Assembly: GCA_021442155.1 (NCBI GenBank)
Contig: CM038232.1
Location: forward strand, 57,691,436-57,755,435
DNA length: 64,000 nt
Source of the DNA: Cymbidium sinense
Lineage: Eukaryota > Streptophyta > Magnoliopsida > Asparagales > Orchidaceae
Reading direction: 5' to 3'
Shown one piece after another: positions 36,280 through 48,286 of the stretch. How positions within the stretch are numbered: the first letter of the stretch is position 1; each line of letters starts with the position of its first letter. The notes beneath the pieces are model-generated. The model was not told where the DNA came from. It searched no databases and worked only from the letters and a program-made list of their open reading frames with translations. Position numbers and translations under genes: made by a program.

Positions 36280-39189
36280 GGCTATGATCGCATGTAATGA
36301 AACTTATCTTCATAAAAGACCAAACAAATTTTCCCTAAAGCTCAGTTTGATAGAATTACCTCACTAGAGCTAAAATTGGTGGCTCATACGCTTGAGGTAG
36401 CTTTGTCTAGCTGAGACAAAGCCCTGTTGAGCAGCAATTGGGTTGATTCCTTGTGGTTCACTCGGAAGACCAAGATCCATCCCTTGGAGGCTCAGTCTTG
36501 ATCGAAGTGGCACTTTCGGTGGGCTTGGAGCTATGGGGAGAGTTCAGGTAGCTTTGATGGGGTGTGGTGAAGGTGTAGGGAGGGGTAGTTAGGCTTAAGT
36601 GGAGGATTGGTGGAGTTGGGATCAGAGGGGATGTGCCTTATTTTGGTGCACTCATGAAGGAGAAATAAGGCGAGGGGAAGCCTTGGGAAGGCTATGTGGA
36701 GGCTTAGGGAGTTTCCATACTCTCTTGTAAGCTCACATGAATCAAATGAGTGAATTTTCCATGAGAATTGTGGGGGGTATACCCCTTCTCCATTGTGGAT
36801 AGATGAAATCGAGTCTGATGGCAGCCTACCACTAGGTGTCGTTGTTGTCTCCATTACCTCCATGTGGTATGACTTGAGGGGAGGGGAGGGGGAAACTCAA
36901 GGCAAGATATGGGTTCCTTGGTGTCCAATGGTTTTGAGTAATGAGGGAGGTGGGTTAATTCACCTCCCTTTGGTCCATGATAATCATAGCTCACTTAGAG
37001 CGGGCTAGGTGGGTAGGTAAGACCCCAAATTGGGTGGTTGATGGCTACTAAAGGAAAGGAGAGAGTGGACTTTGCCAATTTGTCAAAGTCTTATGTGGAG
37101 AAGAAAATCCAAGGGGGATTGCCTTGGGATTGACCCCATTTAGGTTTGGTATTATTTTGGGCTGATCCTAAGTGAGTTTGGGTCGAGTTAGTTTAGCTCC
37201 AAAGGTGCCATGGGTTTGTTTCAATGGATTTGGCTAAATTTGGGTCATTTAGGTAACTTTGGGTCATGTTGGGTTAGGTTGAGAAATTGGTCAAATTGGG
37301 TCAAACTAGGGCTTGGGTTAAGTTCAAATGATGATTTGAAGTATTTTGGTTTATGTGATTTTAATCAATTTGTCCAAGGTTTGATTTTGGCTCATTTGGA
37401 ACTAAATGGGTCAAATGGGTCAAGTTGACCAATTGACCAAATTGATGAAATTTGCTTGGGTTAGTGTTGGTTCATGTTCAATTGATCAATTGGAGAGGAT
37501 TATAGGCTTTGGTTTAAATTATTTTAGATTTAATTTGGATTTAGGTCAAATTGATCCTTTAGGTCAATTTGGGCTACGTGGGTCAATTGGATTCAATTGT
37601 GACTTGATCAAGTTCAATAATCAACTTGGAATGAACTTGAGCTATTGGTTGCAATAAATTTGGGTTAGATCATTATTTGACCTAATTTAGCATTTTAGGC
37701 CAATTTGGGCCAACTTGGGTCAAAGGGCCAATTGGGTTTGGTTTGGCTCAATTGATAGTCAAGTTATGTTTAATCATTGATCATGGGTTGATGTGAAGCC
37801 GTGGTTTCAATTAATTTGGTGTAGGATATGTTTAGATTCATTTGATTCATATGGGCTATGGGGGTTGACTTGCTCAAATGACCAAGTTGACTTAGTTTGA
37901 CCTAATTCATGAAAATTGGTCACCCTAGGGTGGTTATTAATCATGATGGAGGGCTTAGGTTGGCTTAGTTCAATCCAATTTGGGTTGTATTAGAACTTGG
38001 CTCAAATGGATTCTTTAGGTCACTTTCGATCAAGTAAGCCTAAGTAGGTCAATTGGCTTGGTTTAGGTTTAGTTGAATTTATATATGAGTTTGGAATTGA
38101 AATATAAATGTAACTGCAATCAATTTGGATTACAATAAGTTTTGGTTCATTTGAAATTTTCAAGCCCAAAAGGGCTAAGTTGGGTTTGACTTTGGTTGAT
38201 CTTGGTTTGGTTAGATGATTGTAAATTTCATTTATATTTGGATAATTGAGTGAAGGAATGATTGATTTAAGAGAAAATCCATTGATTTTGGCTTGATTTG
38301 GATAGGATTTGGCTAAGTCCAAGGAATTGGCTTAAAGGGTCTTGGATTGAGTTTTGATTTGGATTTAGTTTTAGTATTTTGAATGTATATTTTATTCATA
38401 TTTAGGAAGATAATTGAATGTATAATTGATTTATGAAAAAATTAATTGAGTTTGAAGTGATTTGAAGGCAAATTTGGCTAAGCTCATGAAGGTAGGTCCA
38501 AAGGGCATAGAAGGGAATTTGATTTTGTTTGATTTCATTTTTATGATTTGAGTGTATATTTCATTTATATGTTTCAAGATGATTGAAGATATGATTAATT
38601 TATAATAGAATCAATTGAGTTTGGATTGAATTGAGTGGAGATTTAGCTAAGTTTATAGAATCAAATCACATGGCTTAAAGGGATTTAGAGCTTGGATTTG
38701 ATTTTAGGTTTGAATCATTTAGAGTTGAGTTTGGATTTGAATTTGACAAATTGGTTGAGGGATTGAATTTATCTTTAAAAAATCAATTGAGTTTGGATTG
38801 AATTGGATTTGGTTAGGGCTAAATCCATGGAATTTGATCATAGGATTTAAAAAGGATTTTGATTTTGGATTCGATCATGGGCTTCAATCATTTGATTTGG
38901 ATTTTGAGTTTGGATTTGGAATTTGGATTTGATGTTTGAATTGAATTTGAGGTTTTATTATGACTCAAGAAGGTGAGCTTAGATCAGGGTTAGGCTATAG
39001 GGTATGTGAATTCTTTAAGTCCTAAGGCATGGCCTCATCTTAGGATTAATCCTTCTAAGTCTCTAAGCTTAGGATAAGTGTTCACCTAGCCACTAGAAGT
39101 GTATTATGACTAAGGAGCTACCAGTGTTTAGATGAGTCCTAGATCTATGATAGGAAGGTTCAGAACTCACTCTTAAAGAGAGGTCAATA
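36280..39189 (-). mobile_element. LTR D: truncated 3' LTR of element 3, reverse orientation
   Basis: Read on the minus strand it starts TATTGACCTCTCTTTAAG (39189) and runs through the AT-rich part, the TTGACC-rich part (complement GGTCAA at 37240-38060) and the GC-richer block to an ATGCGATCATAGCC end at 36280. That is only the first 2.9 kb of an LTR. It is cut by the end of LTR C. To its right lies the spacer of element 3 in the same orientation, so it is that element's 3' LTR. Frames such as 36531-36863 are chance openings in LTR sequence. Confidence 0.9.
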
Positions 39190-41945
39190 AAAGGATCCCC
39201 AATAGGTGTGGTGTAATTGACAGGGCACACCACACGCTTTGGAGTTGATCGAAATGATCAATAATATCCAAAAGATTGCAAGCGCTAATGGAAGTGATCT
39301 ATACCTAAACTCGAGAGGTAGATAGAATCACGATCTTAGTGCATTGCAACTCTACTTACACCAAAGGCATAAGAGAGGTAAAAGGATTCAATGAGAATTT
39401 TATGTCAAGGCCATGAAGAAAAATCCACCAGGGGATCACATATACATTGGATATGACATGTGGGAGATTTATGCCAATGGCATAAAAGGAGGAATCCACT
39501 GAGGATTGAGAATGTAAGCCTTTCACTAGGGAAGTAGGTTCGAGCTATCCACTAAGGATATAGATTTGAGTTTAATCTCAATGATTTGATGTGAGGATGT
39601 ATTCATTGGGGAATGCAGATTTGAATTTGGTTTTATTTTTATTATTCAGTTGTTTGATTAATTTGAGTTGGGCTCTGCTGAGGGAGGAATGTGATTTGAA
39701 TTCATTAGGGAGATTGGAATTGGATTTAATTTGATATATTGGGAGAGTATATCCGCTGGGGATATGAGCTTGAATTCAATTGATTTTAATTTGTTTAATT
39801 TATGGACTCAGTCAGTGTATGATGGACCCATTAAGGAGAGACCATAGGGGCCTTAGCCTACCTTAGATTTGCAAGTCCAAAGGGATAGTCCAATTGCCAC
39901 AAGGTAGGGCTACCCAACTTAAGGGTTGCCTTTCAGTGTGCAATGGTTGTGCGAGGAAGAAAATGTGTAGACTTATATCTTTTAAAGCAAAGAACAACCA
40001 TTGGGGTGATCCATTGGATGTGTAACAAATCAAGTATGACCTAAGGCAACTACTGAGAGAGTACTGTTGGGGATCTTACTTCAACTCGAGAGTAGTCAGA
40101 ATGATTTCATTTCAAGTTAATTTGGTTTGGTTTTAATTTGATTTGATTTAATTTATTTTGATTTCATTTGTTTTGATTTTATTTGATGGATCTCGTTTAT
40201 GTGTGATGGACCGCAGTAAGAAGGGGTTATGAGAGCCTGAGCCTATCTTGGATTTATCGATCCAAAGGGATAGTTTACTGGATGAAGGGTAAGATTATCT
40301 GACCTAAGGGGTGCCTTTTAGTGTGCAATGGTTATGCTAGGAAGAAAGCGTAACAGAATTACATCTTCCAGAATAAGGAACAACTACTAGGGTGACTTGT
40401 TGATAGCACAACAAGTTGAACCCAACCTAGGGCTGCTCGTCAGTGTGTAATGATTGTGCTGGAAAGAATGTGTAGCAAACTTACATCTTCCAAAGCAAAG
40501 AATTACTGCTGGGGTGACCTGTTGGTGGCACAACAAGTCAAACCCGACCTAAGGGTGACTATTGGGAGAGTGCCACTGGGGACTTATCTCAACTCAAGAG
40601 TAGTCAGGCGATTCCTATAGGGAGTTTTGCTGACACTGTCCTAAAGATATAATGCATGCTTCAGAAAGGTGGCACTAGGGGCATTCTCCTAATCCACAAG
40701 AGAATATATATTTTGTTTTTTATTATTGTAGACCTTATTAGTGTGCGAGGGACCACACTGAGAAGGGGCTATGTTAGCCTTGACCTATCTCAGATTTACT
40801 GAACCAATGGAGAATCTGCGCATCTGCAGAATAGAATCTCCAATCACATGGGTGGTTACTAGGAAAGGGGGACTGTCCAATCCAATAGTAACTTGGGTAG
40901 TGCCTAAATGGAGCCGCAAAGGGTGTGATCCAAATAGAGTGCCAATAGGGGAGATGCAACAAGGGGCGTTACCCTGATCCTTGAAGAAAATAATGCTTGT
41001 AGGTGTACGGTGGATAACTCAAAGAGAAGGCATAGCAGACTTACATCTATCATGAGTGATGTATCCATTGGGTGGGTTGCTGTCAGCATAGCGAATACCA
41101 GCCAACCTAAGGTGTTTGTTAGTGTGAGACGATCAATCTAGGAAGAAGGCATGTAGACTTACATCTCCCTAAAGCAGAACTGATTACCGGGATAGTATAT
41201 CATTGGATTGACAGATGCTATCCGACCTATGGTTTCCCGTCGGTGTGCAACAACTATGCTAGGAAGAAAGTGTAGTAAACTTACATCTTCTAGAGTGAGG
41301 AACAACCTCTGGGGTGACCTGTTGGCATAATAAGTTGACCCGACCTAAGGGTGACTATTAAGTAGGGAGTCACAAAGAAGAACTGGACCCAGACTTGAAG
41401 TAGTCAGGAGGAAAGGAGCCACTGGGAGACTTACCCTACCTCAAATATACTCGACCAAGTCAGTGCATGATGGCTAGTTTAAGAAGAATGCGTAACAGAC
41501 TTACATCCTCTTAAATGAAGCCAACATGATGGTAGCTTACCAACCATTTAGTAAGGCCTACCATGCTAACAAGGTGCTCGTCGGTGTGCAGTGATAAAAT
41601 AAAGGAAGAAGGCACATCAGACTTGCATCCTCTTGAACAAAGGACCACTGGGGTAATGCATTAGCAGGCAGCATGTCAGCCTGACCTAGAGCAGTTAATG
41701 AGTGAGGGCAAAAGGGGGCGTTATCTTACATCGATGTTACTCGAGAAAAAAGATGTGTATCTATTTATGTGTATGTGTGTAGTTCGTATTTATGATGTGT
41801 TGATGGAGGATAGGATACCGCTCGGGTTCTCTTACACCTACTCTAACATGTCAAGACAGATTCATAAACAAAGATGTTTCTAAATGAAGAGAAGATATGA
41901 ATTGAAAAGGAACTTTATTGATGATGATTATTTTCAAACATAATT
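39190..41945 (-). repeat. 3' spacer of element 3
   Basis: Reverse counterpart of 4870-7727 and 24963-28924. ACTTACATC (complement of GATGTAAGT) occurs near 39974, 40360, 40485, 41040, 41158, 41280 and 41500, each preceded by a CTAGGAAGAAAG-like complement of the pyrimidine/TAG motif. The right end carries one GGTTCTCTTACACC unit (near 41825). The left end matches 28790-28924 and stops at the LTR D terminus. No gene seen. Confidence 0.8.
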
Positions 41946-43070
41946 TTATGGATAATATTTCTTTAAGTAAAGCCCATTGATTGGAAGCATCAAGTGCTCT
42001 CCTTTATGGTTAATCAACTGATATGATCTTCCTCGATAAGCCTTTTCTATGATAAAAGGGCCTTCCTAAGTGGGTTCAAACTTACCTCCCATCTTGCAAC
42101 GGGCAATAATTGGTCTCTTTAGAACTAAAACAAGCTCTCATACTTGAAAAGCTCTAGGATTAACTAACTTATTGTGAGCTTAAATCATTTTAATTTTGTA
42201 TAACTCAAGTTTCTGGCATACTCATAAGCATCTCTGCTCCAAACCTTTGAGCTCTTCTAACTGCAACTTGGCATTCTATTCTATCGTGATCTTGCTATTC
42301 ATAGATATCCTCAGTGATGGGAGTTGGACTTTTAATGGTAAGACGGCTTCAGACCCATACACTAAGGAGAAAGGGGTAGATTGAGTTGGAGTTCTGTAGG
42401 TGGTGCTGTATGCCCACAAAGCTTCAACTAATTGCTCATGCCACTATCATTTATTATCATTGAGTGTCTTCTTCAATATTTGGATGGGAGTTTTATTGAA
42501 GGCCTCTGCTAATCCATCGCTCGAGGGTAGTTGATGGTAGAATATCTCCAATCTATGTTGTGTCTTTGCACGAAGTTGTTGATCTTGGTACTCTTGAATG
42601 TAGTACCATTATTGGATATAATTCATTGAGGCACCCCAAATATATATATGATATGGTTCCTGAAGAACTGGAGCACATGCTAAGCTATGACCTCTCTGAG
42701 TGGAATCACCTCCGCCCACTTGGAAAAGTAGTTCGTATTGGAAAGGTTGAATCGATGACCTTTGGAAGAAGGAGGATTGATCAGACCCACAATGTCAGTA
42801 CCCCAACACTCGAATGGCCTGAGGCTAATGTTGAATGTAGAATGTTGAGCGATTGGTGTAGAACCATGTTGTGCACTTGACATTGGTGACAATGCTTGGC
42901 TATGTACATGCAATCTATAATCATCGTAGGCCAATAGTATCTTAGTCTCTTAATCTTGGCTTTCATCTTTAGACCGGATTGATGAGCTCCATAAAAACTT
43001 GAATGTACCTCAGTCACAATCTTACAGGCTTCTTGTTTGTTTAAACAATGTAATCACATATGTTCGAATG
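41946..43070 (-). pseudogene. Integrase remnant, element 3
   Basis: The frame at 42781-43017 gives EVHSSFYGAHQSG, RLRYYWPTM and KHCHQCQVHN, the HHCC zinc finger. A frame change leads to 42680-42934 with PFECWGTDIVGLIN (catalytic Asp present) and NYFSKWAEVIPLREV. The GVP..IISDN site reads CAA TGA (42623-42628 complement), where the other copies have TGA TGA. The Glu region reads LAEAFNK (about 42495-42515). The terminus LYLKKYYP* is identical to element 1. Confidence 0.9.
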
Positions 43071-43319
43071 ACCACCAGCATAAGATGCCATCAATGAAAG
43101 CGTAGGAAAGGGCTCTCTGTTTCTTTTGATGGGCTTACGACTTCTCTTAAAGTAGTTTTCCTTTATTTAGATAATCAATGAATGGTTGCCTCTAATCCAG
43201 CTCCTCGTCCTTTTTGGTAACGATAACCTCCCCATCAAGAGAGTGTTTTTTGATGAGTTCAGTATTAATAAAGATAAGACTTATCTATTTTGAATCTTTA
43301 TTGATATAGACTCATCGAA
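43071..43319 (-). pseudogene. Second RNase H C-terminal stub, element 3
   Basis: Only the tail remains: minus-strand sequence reading DESISIKIQN, then LIDGEV-like and WIRGNHSLII-type segments aligning with VLDWRQPFIDYL of element 2, with frame breaks. The conserved NNEAEYEA and YGDSQLV parts are deleted. Confidence 0.8.
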
Positions 43320-43365
43320 ATTAGCTTAAGACAACAAAGCTAATTAGCTTAGGCCAACAAAGCAC
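43320..43365. repeat. Tandem 23-bp duplication at the RNase H deletion junction
   Basis: ATTAGCTTAAGACAACAAAGC (43320-43340) is followed by ATTAGCTTAGGCCAACAAAGC (43343-43363), with 19 of 21 bases equal. The right copy contains the native RNase H sequence (GGCCAACAAAGCACC). Such a copied filler is typical of end joining after a double-strand break. Confidence 0.8.
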
Positions 43366-44545
43366 CAAGAGAGTCATCTAATGCAAAGTAGGATGAGAAC
43401 TTGTCCTAATATGCTAGAACTGCTCATTAAATCTTGATGTCTTCAAAGGTATGCTGGCACTTATCATCCCACTTGAGCTTGACACCCTTCTTGACAAGTA
43501 CAAAAAATGGCTAGCATATACCCAACAAGTTGGATATGAAGCATCTTAGATATGCCAACGCCTTGGAATGAGTTTTTATAGGGTGGAATTTTTAAGATTG
43601 CTTTAATTTTCTCTGGATCGATCTCTATTCCCCGATGTTGGACAACAAACCCAAGGAATTTTCCTGAAGATACTTCGAATGCACACTTCAGGGGGTTCAT
43701 GTTGAGGTTGTATTGCCTTAACCATTTGAAAACTACACTCAAATCAAAGAGATGGTCTTCCTTTTCTTTTCTCTTAACAACGTGATCATCAACGTAGCAT
43801 TCAACTTAATGATGAATGAGTTTATCGAAGATTCGAGTCTTGGCTTGCTAGTATGTGGCACCGACCCTTTTAAAGCCGAAAGGCATGAACCTATAATAAT
43901 AAATTTTGATATGGGATCAAAAGGCAATATTTTTTTCATCTTTAGTAGCCATCTGTACTTGATTGTATCCAGATGAACCATCCATGAAGGAGAAGACTGC
44001 ATGAGATGAGGTAATGTCCACTATTAGCTCCAAGATTGGTAGTTGAAATTCATCTTTTGGACATGCCTTATTTAGATCCTTAAAGTCGACGCATATAGGA
44101 ATTTGACAATTCTTTTTATTAAATGGGACGAAATTGGCCAACCTGGTAGGATATTTTTTTCCCTGATAAAACTAGTATCGATCAGTTTCTTAACTTCAAA
44201 AATGACCTGATGTTCGATGTCTAATTGCGTGCATCTAGGAGCTAGCTTGACAAGGATAGCATTAAGCTATATTGCTAGTTGGTGGACTTCTACGTCTAGA
44301 GATAAACTGGGCATTTCTTTATAACTCCATGCGAAGAGTCCTTAAACTCATTCAATAGATTAACTAAGTCATTGGTTTCTTCTTTATCCAACAAAGAACT
44401 GATGTATGTCGAACGTGGATCTTCTTCTGCTTCTAGGTTGATTTTTTTGAGCTCGTCGATGGTTGACTTAATTTCTTCTTCAAAATCTAGTGGTGCATCT
44501 TTGACTTGAAGATCATTTAGATCATCTGAAGTTTCTAAGCACACC
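43343..44545 (-). pseudogene. Reverse transcriptase and RNase H N-terminal stub, element 3
   Basis: The frame at 44296-44544 carries EEIKSTIDELKKINLEAEED and NDLVNLLNEFKD. 43917-44141 reads ICVDFKDLNKACPKDEF, FSFMDGSSGYNQVQMA. The YVDD box is at 43785-43796 (complement). 43464-43742 gives NLNMNPLKCAFEVSSGKFLG and IEIDPEKIKAIL. The RNase H start (SLGALLA) is then cut by the junction at 43343. Best preserved palm of the three RTs, with at least four frame breaks. Confidence 0.92.
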
Positions 44546-45470
44546 TCCTCATAAGAGTTAGTGTGATTTTAAAAGAACCTATCAGACTCCAAATGGTTGG
44601 TAATGACTAGGCAGTAGTCATCATCATCAACTGGACTCACTATGCTGAATCATAGTCCTAGTCTTGACTGAGAATGTCTGCTTTTATTGTCCCATAACCT
44701 TTCAAAGTATTCTGACCTGTGCTTAGGCCAAGTATGTGGGATTAATCCCTTCTTTACTAAATTAAGAATAGAAGGTGAGTACCAATCAAAAGGTAATTGT
44801 ATTAAATCTTTATATAAATCATGTTCAAGTTTTACATCGGCTCCTGACTCGAGGATGATGCTCCCAAAAAGAACCTTTAAGCTCTCACATTTGTGGAAGA
44901 CCTAGGAGCTTCCTTAACTACCAAACCTCAACTTTTTGTGAAGAAAGTGAAGTTAGAGCTAACGTTCCCAATTGAAGCTTGACAGTTTCACATAAAAGCT
45001 CAGATACACGTATGCTTTGCTTTGAGACCCCGCTCATCATCGTCACGCCAACTGTCACCATGGGGATATGCAAGCAATGGCATACTACTATATAAGAATC
45101 GCCATTTGAACTAGATTCTAAGTCTATATGGATAGTAGGTTTTCTCCTAGTAGTCGGGACATATCTCCTCAGGGCCAAAGGATCCCCAGATCCCTATGCC
45201 TCCTACCCATGAATGGGCCAGAAATCTCCAATTTCTCCACTTCTTTCTCTTTTTTCTTTTATGATGTGGGGATTTTGATTGAGTTCATGAGAATAGAGTT
45301 TCTGATTTTGGAGATCCCTCATAGTTTGAGATCTCCTTGATTCCACTTCTTATGAACTTGATGCACTAGTGTAAAGAGGATGGGACCATGTTATGTTCAT
45401 GTATCCATGGCCTCCTAAGCAAAGTGTTGAAAGATTATCTGAATCAATGATGTGATATTTGGTTTCAGTC
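44546..45470 (-). pseudogene. Protease-RT linker, element 3
   Basis: Homologous to 729-1640 and 13079-13985. The frame at 44918-45178 is open for 86 codons (TIHIDLESSSNGDSYIV) and includes a segment shared with the other copies. No known domain. It supports the view that the linker was translated in the ancestral polyprotein. Confidence 0.6.
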
Positions 45471-45943
45471 TTCCACTAATCTATCTCTCATGGCAACACT
45501 ATGGAGCCTGAAGCCCTCTCGCCTTGCTCATTGAATCCTCTTAACATCATCCTTTCTAAATGGTGTTTGGAGATGTCGATCCCCAAGTAGGTAAGGGTCT
45601 TTAGACTCATATTGTTGACTGATGCATCTGGATCAACCAACACTCTTGATAGCTGAATCGCCATGTCCACCGTGATAGTGGCGATAATATCCGAAAGTAA
45701 GTTTTCATTGTTGAATGTGACTCTTGGGATGTCATTTGAATAATAAGCCTCCTCTCTAGTAGCGGTCAGCTGAGCTAAGTAAATCTTAGGATCAAGTAAG
45801 GCCTTGATTACAGATTCCCTCATCTCTTTGGATAAGATAAGAGCATCATATATGCTTAGTTTATTTGGTGGGCAAGGTAATCGGCTAGTCCTCCACAAGC
45901 ATATCCATGGGTGGAGCATCCCGTGAAGGTGTGCTAGAACCAA
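45471..45943 (-). pseudogene. Protease remnant, element 3
   Basis: 151-codon frame (45943 to 45488), the longest pol piece of this copy: KLSIYDALILSKEMRES, KIYLAQLTATREEAYY, PRVTFNNENLL, ATITVDMAIQLSRVLVDPDAS, YLGIDISKHHLERMMLRGF, then GERASGSIVLP. The position of the catalytic D-T/S-G reads VDPDAS, so the Asp is there but the following T-G is not. An active retropepsin is therefore unlikely. In intact elements it matures gag-pol. Confidence 0.88.
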
Positions 45944-46990
45944 TGACTTGTTTTCTCTTATCTTGAAGTGCTACCTGGGTAGAACTTTGCCATGGAGGTT
46001 GACTTGGTGATTTCATGTGGTGGGTTGGTGGAAAGTTCTACCTCCTGGGATCCTCGTGAGATCCTGATGACTCCAAGTCAATCTCAATGGGTGAATCTGA
46101 TTGATTCAGAAAAGGAAAGTCTGATTCTAAATCAGAACAAGGGGGATCAAAATTATTAGAGCTATTATTACTATTCAGATTTGGAGAGCTTTCTATAAGA
46201 ATGCACTCCATTAAATCATTAGAGGTGGCACAAATGTTAGTAAAATCAGCTTTCTTTATTGATTTCTTAGATTTGGATGGAGGTACAAAGTAGAAATCAA
46301 GCAAAGTGAGTGGAGTGAGGGGTTTGGCACCCTCATCCCTACAAAACTATCCCAAGAAGAGGGGCTTGATCTCCTGACGGTTTGGTCTTGCAAATCTTCC
46401 TTGATGTTGGAGGTTTGAGCCACCTCAAGCACCTGCAAGGAGAGTTTCTTGATCTTAGAAATAATCTTTTTAGAGGTTTGGAATAAGGAAATATCCCAAC
46501 CTTCTTTTGCCTTAAGAGGATCACAAGTATCCCCAAGGATTACCCTAATAGAACTAGATGGTTGTTTTAATAAGTATTCCTTGGGGATTACTATGCGCCC
46601 AACTTGTAGCTATGTTGAAGCCAATCTTTTAAGGTGATGCAATCATTTAAGACATGGCCTATCTTGTAGTGATAGGGGCACAAGTTAGGATCATCACTCT
46701 TGCCCACTTCTTTCAGGTAGCTGGAAATCACATTTCTTTAAGAGATTTTTAAAAATTTTCCTGACTACCTCCCTCTTGAATGAATAAGGCTTATTGAGTT
46801 TAACTGCAAGAGTAGGTGGAAATCACCTATCTATCGACATATATGAATAGCTGTACTATTGAGGAGGCATATAATGGTCGCGATGACCGTGATGGTCGAT
46901 GTGACGGGGTGGCTAAAGGAGGTGGCAGTGGATGTTACTGAGCTCTAGGTCTCTCAAACTAGATTCTGGTTGGCTACTTCCCCTTGTCTA
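45944..46990 (-). pseudogene. Gag C-terminal region with zinc knuckle, element 3
   Basis: A minus-strand motif at 46680-46639 reads CPYHYKIGHVLNDC, a C-X2-H-X4-H-X4-C knuckle of the kind that binds RNA in Tat gag proteins. Downstream, the frame at 46304-46038 gives a serine/asparagine-rich acidic stretch (NLNSNNSSNNFDPPCSDLES). The rest is broken. It joins protease without a gap, as expected for a gag-pro fusion. Confidence 0.72.
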
Positions 46991-47618
46991 CTGATGCCAC
47001 TACCCTTGGCTTGGATTGGGCTTGGATGACTTGTCTAGGAAAGGTAACTGTTTGGCTTCCTCTTGCAGACTAGTTATCTTGTTGATTAATTTCTCAAAGG
47101 TTTTGATTATAAATCCCTTGAGCATAAAAGCAACCGGGCCATGGATATTCTTAAGAATATTTTCTATGACATGCTGTTCAGATAGCTGTGGTTCACATTT
47201 TATGTTTAGGTTGCACCACCTGAGAATATAATCAATGAGGAACTCATTGGGATTTTTTTTTGCCATAATGAGGTTGCCCACACTTACCCTTTGCTAGGAT
47301 CCAGCAAACCTCTTGATGAGGAGGTTCTCCAACTCAGTAAATGTCTTCATCAAACTATTGGGCAGTTAGACATACCAGTCAAATGCAACCCCTAACAGAC
47401 TGCTGACAAAAAGGTGAAAAGAAGTGCATTGCTACCACCAATGTTGCAATAGCCAGCTTTGAAGTGTTCCATGTGCTTTCGTGGGTTCCCACTACCATCA
47501 AAAATCTTGAAGGAAGGTGGCACAAACCCCTTGGGGTATTGGACTACATAAAATTCCTCCAAGTCGGGCCTACCCTTTGGAACAGACAAACTAACCCTGA
47601 GCTTGTACCAGCACTTCC
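46991..47618 (-). pseudogene. Gag (capsid-type domain) remnant, element 3
   Basis: The frame at 47589-47392 gives FVPPSFKIFDGSGNPRKHME and FKAGYCNIGGSNALLFTF. After a stop it continues with GVAFDWYV and LMKTFTELENLLIKRFAGS. Frame 47281-47000 gives KKNPNEFLIDYILRW and VIENILKNIHGPVAFML then TFEKLINKITSLQEEA. This is the retrotransposon gag family that forms the particle shell. No start codon is preserved: the N-terminus is replaced by an unrelated junction. Confidence 0.88.
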
Positions 47619-47853
47619 CTCATCAGGGAGATCATCACTAAGCAAAGAATCAACAGGAAGTGGGTGTCCCGCTAAGAAATCCGCTAGTGCCTATCCTTTG
47701 ATAACATAGAGGGGTACAAATGTGATGTCAAACTGTGAGAGAATCATGGCAAATGTGCCAACCATCCGGATAATGCCGGCCGTGTCATGACATACTGCTG
47801 TGGATTGATTCTTGAAATTAAGTTTACCTTATGAGAAACATATAGTGTCGTAG
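47619..47853 (-). pseudogene. Stray RNase H fragment between LTR E and gag of element 3
   Basis: On the minus strand from 47853: HYMFLIR-like HKVNLISRINPQQYVMT, then QFDITFVPLYVIKG*ALADFLAGHPLP, ending SDDLPDE at 47619. This is the late part of the first RNase H, which should lie downstream of RT, yet it is fused in the same orientation to gag. It is probably the remainder of another copy joined by a large deletion. LTR E inserted inside it at 47853/47854. Confidence 0.85.
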
Positions 47854-48286
47854 TGTTGACCTCATTTTTAGAATGAGTTCTCAGCCCCTCCATCTTAGAC
47901 ATAGGACTTCTCTTAGACTTTAAGAGATCTTTAGTCTTAAGACACATCTAGTGATTAGGCGGACACTCAACCAACCCTAAAGATTTATAAGAGTTAGTAG
48001 AATAGGCCATGCCTGTTAGGAAAATCACACCCTATAGCTTGGACAACAACTTTCCTTACTTCCTTCAAGTCAAACTCCAAATCAAATCAACATGAAACCT
48101 AAATCAATTCTAGCCTAATTGATTTTCTACAAACTCAAATCAATGCCATAAGATTAAAACCCATGATTGAAACCCATGATTGAAATTCTAAATTCCAAAT
48201 CTTGCCCAAGTCCTTTGATTTTCCTTCATGGACTTAGCCTAAATCATCCCAAATCAATTCAAATTCATGAAATTTTCTCATAACTC

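Larger units (their letters stand above)
41946..47618 (-). mobile_element. Element 3: decayed gag-pol on the minus strand
   Basis: Reading from right to left: gag, gag zinc knuckle, protease, linker, RT, a fused RNase H stub, integrase, ending at a TAA at 41946-41948. It is the only copy here with gag. The first RNase H C-half and nearly all of the second RNase H are deleted. Leader and 5' LTR are missing: gag joins a stray RNase H fragment at about 47618. Followed by its spacer and truncated 3' LTR D. Confidence 0.92.

Noticed and set aside
36531..36863. 110-codon minus frame and an overlapping 71-codon plus frame
   Set aside because: Both lie in the GC-richer block of LTR D and are not kept in other LTRs.
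37206..37660. Open frames of 72 and 83 codons encoding Gly/Leu/Asn/Trp-rich peptides
   Set aside because: Products of the GGTCAA/TTGGGTC simple-sequence cluster of LTR D.
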